Source: Candidatus Niyogiibacteriota bacterium
Lineage (GTDB): Bacteria > Patescibacteriota > Minisyncoccia > HO2-45-28
Length of the DNA: 8,217 nucleotides
Reading direction: 5' to 3'
Assembly (NCBI GenBank): GCA_016177385.1
Contig: JACOVJ010000021.1
Location: 1-8,217 of the forward strand
Part shown: in pieces, positions 1-4,604 of the stretch
Layout of the letters: each line of letters starts with the position of its first letter
Position numbering within the stretch: the first letter of the stretch is position 1
Translations under genes and position numbers: made by a program
Notes under the pieces: generated by a model
What the model saw: only the letters and a program-made list of their open reading frames with translations
What the model was told of the DNA's origin: nothing
The model's database searches: none

Positions 1-921
1 ACGAAAGGGGAGTACGGCGTCACCACTATCTGGAGCGCGGGGACGCAAAACGAAAATGACCTGTTGCGCCTCGCGGCATCCGTGGACGCGCATTCGGAGC
101 ACTTCATTTCAAAAGCGATCGAAAAGAAAGCAAAAGAAGCGGGCATTGCGCTTCAAGATGTCCGCGAGTTTTCGCGTATCCCCGGAAAGGGGGTGAGCGC
201 GGTTCTTGATGGCGAGGTGATTTTCGTGGGGAATGAAGCATTGCTGGAAGATCACGCCGTGCGCATGCCTGACGAACTCGCGCACGAGATCCGCGAAGAA
301 AACAAGAAAGGTAAAACCATCATTTATGTATTCGCTAAAACGCAGTTCTTGGGCGCGTTCGCCTTGGCGGATCTGATCCGCGAAGAATCGCGCGAGGCCA
401 TTCGTGATCTAAAGGCGATGGGAGTCACGGTCGCGATGATCACGGGCGATTCCGATGACGTTGCGCGCTGGGTCGCAACGGATCTCGGCATCGGCGACTA
501 TTTTGCCCGGGTCCTGCCGCATGAAAAATCGGAAAAAGTGAAAGTTCTGCAATCGAAGGGCTATACCGTTGCGATGGTGGGCGACGGCATCAACGATGCG
601 CCAGCGCTCGTGCGGGCCGATCTCGGCATCGCCATCGGCGCGGGGACCAATGTCGCCATTGAATCGGCCGGCATCATTCTGGTGCGGAACGACCCGCGCG
701 ACATTCCGAAGATCATCCGGTTGTCGCGCCTGACCTATACCAAAATGCTCCAGAATCTTTTCTGGGCGTCAGGATACAATGTTGCGGCATTGCCGCTTGC
801 GGCCGGAATTTTGGCACCATGGGGAATCATGCTTCAGCCAGCGCTTGCGGCGCTTCTTATGTCCATAAGCACGGTCATTGTTGCCGCGAACGCGGTGTTA
901 TTAAGGAAGGTGAATATCTAA
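1..921 (+). CDS. Copper/heavy-metal P1B-type ATPase, C-terminal part (5' end outside window)
   Basis: This gene enters from the left edge in frame 1; 306 residues are visible. The first residues, T-K-G-E, fit the sequence just after the phosphorylated D-K-T-G-T-L-T motif, so the aspartate, the CPx helix and any N-terminal metal-binding domain lie upstream. Visible parts are the nucleotide-binding region (S-E-H-F at residues 32-35, G-K-G at 62-64, G-N at 77-78), T-G-D at 148-150, and the hinge motif GDGINDAP at 194-201. Two final membrane helices follow, with Y-N at 259-260 and M-S-I-S-T at 287-291. The Tyr-Asn and Met-Ser pattern fits the copper-type P1B pumps (CopA/CopB-like), which use ATP to move metal across the membrane. 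One oddity is that the conserved His-Pro pair of the N domain reads His-Phe here; His, the ATP-contacting residue, is kept. The metal specificity is inferred. A DoxX-like gene follows 15 nt downstream. Confidence 0.93.
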   Translation, partial: TKGEYGVTTIWSAGTQNENDLLRLAASVDAHSEHFISKAIEKKAKEAGIALQDVREFSRIPGKGVSAVLDGEVIFVGNEALLEDHAVRMPDELAHEIREENKKGKTIIYVFAKTQFLGAFALADLIREESREAIRDLKAMGVTVAMITGDSDDVARWVATDLGIGDYFARVLPHEKSEKVKVLQSKGYTVAMVGDGINDAPALVRADLGIAIGAGTNVAIESAGIILVRNDPRDIPKIIRLSRLTYTKMLQNLFWASGYNVAALPLAAGILAPWGIMLQPALAALLMSISTVIVAANAVLLRKVNI

Positions 922-936
922 AAACCGGCAGGGTGT

Positions 937-1329
937 ATGATAAAGAATATGAGCACAAAATACATCGAATGGGTCCTGCGCATCGCGGTCGCGGGCGAGT
1001 TTTTGGGCCACGGCGTTTTCGCCCTGCAGGGGAAAGCGCAGTGGATCGGATGGTTTTCCACATTCGGCATTTCCGATTCGGCGTCGGCGGCCCAGCTGTT
1101 GTTCGCCATCGGTCTCCTCGATGTATTGCTTGCGATCCTTGTGTTAGTGAAACCGGTTCGCGCCGCGCTTCTCTGGATGACGTTCTGGGGATTTTGGACC
1201 GCACTCATGCGCCCCATCGTGGGGGAGCCGGTCTGGGATTTTGTCGAACGGTGGGCGAACTGGGGAGCGCCTCTGGCGTTGCTGTTGCTTGTGGGCTGGC
1301 CCCGTACATTAAAGGAGTGGTTTAAATAA
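937..1329 (+). CDS. DoxX-like small integral membrane protein
   Basis: This 130-residue protein appears to have four membrane segments, at about residues 10-30, 50-71, 76-94 and 107-121. The first helix carries a G-H-G-V-F-A-L stretch, and W-I-G-W-F follows it, a pattern I associate with DoxX-like membrane proteins. The function is unknown; members of the DoxX group have been linked to redox or stress roles, but nothing here shows a reaction. The start could be ATG 937 or ATG 949 (four residues shorter). A weak AGGG lies just before 937, so I keep the longer form. It lies 15 nt after the ATPase stop and 6 nt before the SDR start with no terminator between, so the three are probably one transcription unit. 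Confidence 0.72.
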   Translation: MIKNMSTKYIEWVLRIAVAGEFLGHGVFALQGKAQWIGWFSTFGISDSASAAQLLFAIGLLDVLLAILVLVKPVRAALLWMTFWGFWTALMRPIVGEPVWDFVERWANWGAPLALLLLVGWPRTLKEWFK

Positions 1330-1335
1330 AAACCT

Positions 1336-2097
1336 ATGTTCGAATTGAACGGAAAAGTCGCGCTGGTGACCGGTGGCCGGCGGGGGATGGGACGGGCGCA
1401 TGCGCTGGCGCTCGCCGGACAAGGGGCGGCGGTCGTCATCACCGATATCGATGCGGGCGAATGCTCTACGGTCGTTCGGGAGATCGAAGCGGCCGGAGGA
1501 AAGGCTGTCTGCTTCAAGATGGACGTGTCGGACAAGGCCGATGTGGATGCGGTGTTCGATGAGGTCATCCGGCAATTTGGCCGCCTCGACATTCTGGTCA
1601 ATAATGCGGGAATCCTGACCATCAAACCCGCGCTTGAAATGAGCGAGGATGAATGGGAGCGCACCATCCATATCAATTTGAAAGGGGAATTTTTGTGTGC
1701 ACAGCGCGCGGCAAAAGAAATGATGAAAAACAAATGGGGGCGCATCATCAATATCTCTTCCATCGCGTCGGGCGGTATCGGCATGGGTTTTGAGGGCGCC
1801 GCGCATTACACGGCGTCCAAAGGCGGCATCGTCGGCATGACCGAAACACTCGCCATCGAGTGGGCGCCGCTCGGCATCACGGTCAATGCGATCATGCCCG
1901 GAGCCATCGATACGCCCATGATGCAGGCCGCAGAAATGCCGGAGGAGGAAATGAAACAAACATTGAAGCGCATTCCGTTGGGGCGCATCGGCCGGCCCGA
2001 GGAGGTATCGGCGGCCGTTGTTTTTCTCGCATCGGAAGAGGCGAGCTATATCACCGGCGCGGCGTTCGTCGTGGACGGCGGGTGGCTTGCGGCGTGA
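1336..2097 (+). CDS. Short-chain dehydrogenase/reductase (classical SDR, FabG-like)
   Basis: This 253-residue protein has the usual length of a classical SDR and all the family marks. The cofactor loop TGGRRGMG is at residues 12-19, N-N-A-G at 89-92, the structural Asn at 114, the catalytic Ser in N-I-S-S at 141-142, and Y158-x-x-x-K162. The C-terminal framework includes P-G-A-I-D-T-P and V-V-D-G-G. Asp37 at the end of the second strand favours NAD(H) over NADP(H), by the general family rule. The exact substrate cannot be read from sequence; best guesses are 3-oxoacyl-[ACP] reductase or a sugar/alcohol dehydrogenase. The ATG at 1336 sits 6 nt after the preceding stop. No Shine-Dalgarno sequence is close to it, so translation may be coupled or leaderless. 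Ser142 and Tyr158 are 16 residues apart, against 13 in E. coli FabG, because of a glycine-rich insertion. Confidence 0.93.
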   Translation: MFELNGKVALVTGGRRGMGRAHALALAGQGAAVVITDIDAGECSTVVREIEAAGGKAVCFKMDVSDKADVDAVFDEVIRQFGRLDILVNNAGILTIKPALEMSEDEWERTIHINLKGEFLCAQRAAKEMMKNKWGRIINISSIASGGIGMGFEGAAHYTASKGGIVGMTETLAIEWAPLGITVNAIMPGAIDTPMMQAAEMPEEEMKQTLKRIPLGRIGRPEEVSAAVVFLASEEASYITGAAFVVDGGWLAA

Positions 2098-2146
2098 GCG
2101 GCCATCGCCACTGTTGATATCTTGAAGCGAGGCGTATTCCGTGTTG

Positions 2147-2155
2147 TGCTATCAT
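2147..2155 (+). promoter_or_regulatory. Extended -10 promoter of the second DoxX gene, probably leaderless
   Basis: A TGn-TATCAT extended -10 element (TG at 2147-2148, hexamer 2150-2155) ends 7 nt before the ATG at 2163. The predicted transcription start therefore falls on or next to the start codon, and no ribosome binding site is visible. No good -35 lies at 16-18 nt, which is common for extended -10 promoters. The assignment is inference from pattern. Confidence 0.5.
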
Positions 2156-2162
2156 TACGGAT

Positions 2163-2639
2163 ATGGACCAATATCAAAAATATTCGCTGTTCGCGTTGCG
2201 GATCGTGCTCGGATGGTTCTTTTTTTATGCGGGAATCACCAAAGTCATGGATCCCGCGTGGTCGGCGGCCGGATATTTAAAAGCCGCCAAAACATTTCCC
2301 GCGCTCTATCAGTGGTTCGCAAGCCCCGATATCATTCCGGTCGTGAATTTTGTGAATGAATGGGGGCTGACGCTGTTGGGCATTTCGCTGATATTGGGGA
2401 TCGGCGTCCGGTTGAGTTCCCTATTGGGTGCGGTTTTGATGCTGCTCTATTATTTCCCCATCCTTCAGTTTCCGGTGGTGGCGCCGCATGCCTATATCGT
2501 GGACGATCACATCATCTTTATTGCTGCGCTGTTCGTTCTCGGGGCGTTTCGCGCGGGGCGGTACTGGGGGCTTGAGAAATGGTGTGCGGGGCTTCCGATC
2601 TGCCGGCAATTTCCGGTTATTCGGAATTGGGTCGGATGA
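2163..2639 (+). CDS. DoxX family membrane protein
   Basis: This 158-residue protein has about four membrane segments, near residues 10-27, 67-83, 86-104 and 116-129. The N-terminal pattern R-x3-G-W-F-F-F-Y-A-G-I-T-K-V, followed by D-P-x-W-S and a conserved Y-L, is typical of the DoxX/SURF4-like family. A histidine-aspartate cluster (V-D-D-H at 113-116) precedes the last helix. The C-terminal tail has two cysteines (C141, C147) and ends in a basic segment, probably cytoplasmic. The family acts in the inner membrane; reported roles include respiratory or redox-stress functions, and no reaction can be assigned here. The gene has its own promoter 65 nt after the SDR stop. It is not a close copy of the DoxX-like protein at 937, which is shorter and shares only a general architecture. 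Confidence 0.85.
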   Translation: MDQYQKYSLFALRIVLGWFFFYAGITKVMDPAWSAAGYLKAAKTFPALYQWFASPDIIPVVNFVNEWGLTLLGISLILGIGVRLSSLLGAVLMLLYYFPILQFPVVAPHAYIVDDHIIFIAALFVLGAFRAGRYWGLEKWCAGLPICRQFPVIRNWVG

Positions 2640-2660
2640 TTATTCGCTAATTTTTATTTC

Positions 2661-2804
2661 ATGGTCGCAAATGTTGGCTATAGCATGATGGGCGGTTGGG
2701 GGGCGAGCTGGGCCGGTCTTTTTGGCAGCGCGTTCTTCATTGTCTGGTTCATTGTGGGGGTTTTTGCCGCGATCTGGCTCTGGCGCCAGATCAACAAACG
2801 ATAG
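2661..2804 (+). CDS. 47-residue single-helix membrane protein, hypothetical
   Basis: This short open frame runs from ATG 2661 to TAG 2802-2804. The product starts with a Gly/Trp/Ser-rich segment (M-M-G-G-W-G-A-S-W at residues 9-17). It continues into one strongly hydrophobic helix at about residues 19-41 and ends in R-Q-I-N-K-R, so by the positive-inside rule the C-terminus should be cytoplasmic. Internal ATGs at 2685 and 2688 are alternative starts; no clear ribosome binding site supports any of the three. It follows the DoxX gene by 21 nt with no terminator between. I do not recognise a family. The clean membrane profile is the reason to list it. Confidence 0.45.
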   Translation: MVANVGYSMMGGWGASWAGLFGSAFFIVWFIVGVFAAIWLWRQINKR

Positions 2805-2985
2805 ACGCAGCGGGCGAAATCTGATACGCTCGGGCGCATGGCGCTCTCAATCGGTATCGAGCGGGCGCAACCCGACAGGGATTCGGGAAGTTGATCCCGT
2901 TTGAATTTACGATCAAGCTCTCGGCCCCAGATTATCGAACAATTTGGCGGGCATGAACGCGAAGAAAACCACATGCGTATTTGAT
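2805..2985 (+). other. Intergenic stretch before the DGR, no gene seen
   Basis: I see no convincing gene here. An 18-codon open frame from 2838 is too short and lacks context. A GGGAT/ATCCC pair near 2880-2900 could form a weak hairpin, followed only by a broken T-rich stretch, so it is not called a terminator. Confidence 0.4.
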
Positions 2986-3014
2986 TTGACAACCATCGTT
3001 GTATTTGTTATACT
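2986..3014 (+). promoter_or_regulatory. Consensus sigma-70-type promoter of the DGR target gene
   Basis: A perfect -35 TTGACA (2986-2991) is followed after exactly 17 nt by TATACT (3009-3014). A TGn extension lies directly upstream of the -10 (3006-3008). The predicted transcription start near 3021 gives a leader of about 75 nt before the ATG at 3096. This is among the strongest promoter matches in the window and suggests a well-expressed target protein. Confidence 0.82.
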
Positions 3015-3046
3015 ATTCCTCAGCACCTTGAATGGCGAGCCTGGGG

Positions 3047-3063
3047 CTTCGCATGGGGCGAAG
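3047..3063 (+). promoter_or_regulatory. Hairpin in the 5' leader of the target gene
   Basis: CTTCGC (3047-3052) pairs perfectly with GCGAAG (3058-3063) around a five-base ATGGG loop. It lies 20 nt upstream of the AAGGAG ribosome binding site. It has no T-tract, so it is not a terminator; it may stabilise the leader or be incidental. No function is known. Confidence 0.4.
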
Positions 3064-3095
3064 TGAGGGGTGGGCCAAAGATAAGGAGAAAGACA

Positions 3096-3719
3096 ATGGT
3101 GACGAAAGATAAATCCGCGATCATTTCCGGTATGGGAGTCGGGATGTCGATCATTCAGACCCTCGTGGGGAAAGCGCGGCGCCGCGGCGTGTCTGACGAA
3201 GTCATTCACTCGCTCGCGACGCCCGAGGGCGATACCTTGCTCGACCAGTTTGTCGAGATCATGGCCGGCACCCAGCGCGGCACAAACGACTCCAATCTCC
3301 ATTCTGTCACCGTCAACTACGGCCTCTCCCTCGCCGAGATGATCGCCGCCGGTCACTACGACTGGGTGAACAATGACATCACCGCGAAGCGCTTCCCCGT
3401 GAAGGGCGAGGGCGTGGTGAATGTCGAAATCCAGCTCGTGCACCTCAACTGCACGATGGAGTCGGACGATATCCTTCGCGAACTCGATACGATGGGGTTG
3501 CGTCCCGCAACGATCGAAGAACTCCTGGCCTTCGGGGCGAAGTACCCCGATATCCAGTGCGAATTCCCGATCGTGGCTCTCGGATCCGTCTGCCGGCGCG
3601 TGCTTGGCCACCGCCGCGTCCCGTGCCTCGGCTGGAACGGCGCTGGGCGGCGTCTGGGCCTCTATTGGTTCGGGCTCAGGTGGAGCGGGGGCTGCCGTTT
3701 CGCTGCTGTCCGCAAGTAG
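3096..3719 (+). CDS. DGR target (variable) protein with C-terminal lectin-like variable domain
   Basis: This 207-residue protein starts at ATG 3096, preceded by AAGGAG (3083-3088) at 7 nt spacing. A GTG at 3063 extends the frame but overlaps the leader hairpin and has no such site. Residues 1-60 are a helical lead-in. Residues 72-160 form a conserved domain with Y-D-W-V (88-91), G-L-R-P (134-137) and Y-P-D (150-152). Residues 163-207 are encoded by the variable repeat: fixed framework W, G, L, F and R residues alternate with diversified positions, ending in R-F-A-A-V-R-K. This C-terminal pattern matches the C-type-lectin fold used by DGR targets, an inference from the DGR context and the ending. 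About 16 residues differ from the template-encoded version (for example 168, 170, 172, 174, 177, 179, 184, 186, 188, 190, 193, 194, 197-200). No signal peptide or membrane helix is evident, so its location and ligand are unknown. A divergent homologue lies at 6719-7177. Confidence 0.88.
   Translation: MVTKDKSAIISGMGVGMSIIQTLVGKARRRGVSDEVIHSLATPEGDTLLDQFVEIMAGTQRGTNDSNLHSVTVNYGLSLAEMIAAGHYDWVNNDITAKRFPVKGEGVVNVEIQLVHLNCTMESDDILRELDTMGLRPATIEELLAFGAKYPDIQCEFPIVALGSVCRRVLGHRRVPCLGWNGAGRRLGLYWFGLRWSGGCRFAAVRK
3581..3715 (+). repeat. DGR variable repeat (VR)
   Basis: This repeat aligns without gaps to the template repeat 479 nt downstream. Over 3581-3715, 28 of 37 TR adenines are changed (16 to G, 9 to C, 3 to T), but only 3 of 98 non-adenine positions differ (3582, 3593, 3686). 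In the core 3594-3715 the counts are 25 of 33 adenines against 1 of 89 others. These are hand counts. The VR ends at the target stop codon (TAG 3717-3719). Its last 18 invariant bases (3695-3712) are the likely initiation-of-mutagenic-homology segment. The two copies diverge again just after (3716, 3718), as expected for a protected template. Confidence 0.95.
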
Positions 3720-3723
3720 CTTC

Positions 3724-3775
3724 GGTTCTTGGAATCTTGGGTTCTTTGCAATAAAGACCTTTGATTCCTTGGACC
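3724..3775 (+). promoter_or_regulatory. Long imperfect hairpin directly downstream of the VR
   Basis: Pairing starts 5 nt after the target stop codon. The outer arm GGTTC (3724-3728) pairs with GGACC (3771-3775), including a G-T pair. The middle arm GGAATC (3731-3736) pairs perfectly with GATTCC (3763-3768). The inner arm 3740-3747 pairs with 3753-3759 around the loop GCAAT (3748-3752), with one bulge. In the Bordetella phage DGR, a hairpin/cruciform just after the VR aids target recognition. The position here suggests the same role, by inference. Confidence 0.55.
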
Positions 3776-3778
3776 CTT

Positions 3779-3813
3779 CGGCCCCGACATAACGTCGGGG
3801 CCGTTTTCATTTT
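3779..3813 (+). terminator. Rho-independent terminator of the target gene
   Basis: A perfect 10-bp GC-rich stem (3779-3788 with 3794-3803, loop ATAAC) is followed by TTTTCATTTT. It closes the target transcript and separates it from the TR transcript. Confidence 0.88.
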
Positions 3814-4059
3814 AAATTTCAAACTTTCTTGGTATGGTGTTTTTGGATATTAGGTTCGTATGTCCACGGTCACGGCTTTGGACGGCCGAATTCCAGATTA
3901 ACAAACGCAGAATGAAAGCGGATACGTCTTCTTTCAGCGCCGTTTATTAATCTCTCAAAAATAAAGCTACTTGGTACAGAATATTAGCGGGCTTCGAGGC
4001 CCCGAATGAGATACAATCCCGAGAGTATTCGAGGGGTGATGGCATGGACGATATTTTGT
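3814..4059 (+). other. TR upstream region, no gene; probable leader of the template RNA
   Basis: No protein gene is visible. The stretch is rich in possible stems: TTCG/CGAA with GTCC/GGAC around 3852-3892, TGAAAG 3913-3918 with CTTTCA 3931-3936, and a CGGG/CCCG hairpin around 3988-4004. A weak promoter candidate just upstream is TTTAAA (3811-3816) with an extended TGG-TATGGT (3830-3838). A TACAAT at 4012-4017 is a second -10 candidate. Neither has a good -35. I infer that the template RNA begins somewhere here and that the stems belong to it. Confidence 0.35.
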
Positions 4060-4194
4060 ACAATCAGTCTGGCGGAACGTGAATGGCAACCGCAACGTCC
4101 CGTACCTCAGCTGGAACGGCGCTAAGCGGAATCTGAACCTCAATTGGTTCGAGAACAGGTGGAATGAGAACTACCGTTTCGCTGCTGTCCGAAA
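4060..4194 (+). repeat. DGR template repeat (TR)
   Basis: This is the adenine-rich donor copy of the VR, in the same orientation and outside any likely protein gene. Read in the VR frame, it carries AAC or AAT (Asn) codons at the diversified sites, plus TAC (Tyr), GAG, AAG and AGC. Adenines thus fall mainly in the first and second codon positions, where random replacement changes the amino acid most without creating many stop codons. The 3' invariant segment (4174-4191) is identical to the VR. After it the TR reads AACTCG where the VR reads AAGTAG, so the TR lacks the target's stop codon. A terminator starts 12 nt later. Confidence 0.95.
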
Positions 4195-4205
4195 CTCGCT
4201 TCATT

Positions 4206-4237
4206 CTCCTCCCCGATTTATCGGGGAGGAGTTTTTT
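4206..4237 (+). terminator. Terminator of the template RNA
   Basis: CTCCTCCCCGA pairs perfectly with TCGGGGAGGAG (4206-4216 with 4221-4231; loop TTTA, or two more bases paired), followed by six T (4232-4237). The stop codon and last codons of the opposite-strand avd-like gene lie inside this stem-loop. Confidence 0.88.
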
Positions 4238-4604
4238 GTATGCCGCGCATCCATCCACCCAACATTTTCCCGATCTCATCCAGTTGTTTTGAGAGCGCGA
4301 TGTATTTTTTATTGTCGATCGCTTTCAATTCCCACGCGATCTGCAAAAAGAATTTAAGCAAATCAAGTTTACCGTTTGCTCGTTGCAAATAGGGCAACTT
4401 TTGTTCTTTACTCAAATAGCCTGCCGTAAAAAGAAGCTCTATGGTGTCAACAAAAAGAGAGTCAATTTTTTCACCGAGCGTATACCGCGATTTTTTCGGA
4501 AAATGAGTTACGAATTCATTCCAAAGCTTGTATGCTGAAATAAACTTCTGAAGGATGGGCAAAATTCCGTAGGGGGGGGGGGAGCATAAAAGAAGCATTC
4601 GCAT
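4218..4604 (-). CDS. avd: Avd-like DGR accessory protein (four-helix bundle)
   Basis: This short, helix-rich protein has the recurring Avd/S23-like pattern. It shows L-P-I-L-Q-K-F near the start, then Y-K-L-W-N-E-F, the hallmark R-Y-T-L-G-E-K-I, and later K-L-D-L-L-K-F-F-L-Q-I-A-W-E-L. The basic surface typical of the family fits a nucleic-acid-binding partner of the DGR reverse transcriptase, which Avd binds in the Bordetella phage system. The start is uncertain. The longest form (ATG 4604, 128 residues) has an odd N-terminus running through an 11-C tract. TTG at 4562 gives 114 residues and matches where I expect the family to begin. If the tract had 10 C, an ATG at 4589-4591 would be in frame. 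It lies on the strand opposite to the TR, target and RT genes, and its longest form overlaps the RT start by 2 nt. Confidence 0.82.
   Translation of the reverse strand: MRMLLLCSPPPYGILPILQKFISAYKLWNEFVTHFPKKSRYTLGEKIDSLFVDTIELLFTAGYLSKEQKLPYLQRANGKLDLLKFFLQIAWELKAIDNKKYIALSKQLDEIGKMLGGWMRGIQKTPPR
4508..4536 (+). promoter_or_regulatory. Weak candidate promoter for the reverse transcriptase
   Basis: TTACGA (4508-4513) is followed after 17 nt by TATGCT (4531-4536); each matches four of six consensus bases. It lies inside the opposite-strand avd-like gene and would give a leader of about 60 nt. The spacing is right but the hexamers are poor, so this is tentative. Confidence 0.22.
4572..4582 (+). 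repeat. Homopolymer of 11 G
   Basis: Eleven consecutive G lie 20 nt upstream of the RT start codon. Read on the minus strand, they form a C tract within the N-terminal codons of the longest avd frame. It is the only homopolymer of this kind in the window. Such tracts are prone to slippage in replication and to sequencing or assembly error. Confidence 0.95.

Noticed and set aside
918..1959. Long minus-strand open frames opposite the DoxX-like and SDR genes
   Set aside because: They are low-complexity Arg/Ser/Pro- or His/Asp-rich shadows of GC-rich coding sequence on the other strand, without ribosome binding sites or recognisable domains.
2820..2895. Repeated GGGCGCA with GATAC/GTATC pairs, suggesting a structured RNA or short gene
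   Set aside because: The pairs are short and imperfect, and the only open frame is 18 codons long; nothing supports a tRNA or other known RNA.
3063..3095. Upstream GTG start adding 11 residues to the target protein
   Set aside because: The GTG overlaps the end of a leader hairpin and has no suitable ribosome binding site, whereas ATG 3096 has AAGGAG at good spacing.
2913..3611. A 232-codon minus-strand frame opposite the target gene
   Set aside because: It crosses the target's promoter, leader and VR and is the antisense of a well-supported gene; the His/Asp-rich product matches nothing.
3044..4010. Similarity between the target leader hairpin (3044-3067) and the TR upstream hairpin (3990-4010), both with GGGCTTCG and CGAA-TGAG
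   Set aside because: The loops differ and the match is short; it may reflect chance in GC-rich stems, so no shared element is claimed.
4079..4357. A plus-strand open frame whose first part resembles the C-terminus of the target protein
   Set aside because: The resemblance exists because the frame reads through the template repeat; it then runs through the terminator into antisense of the avd-like gene. It has no promoter-proximal start signal and is not a protein gene.
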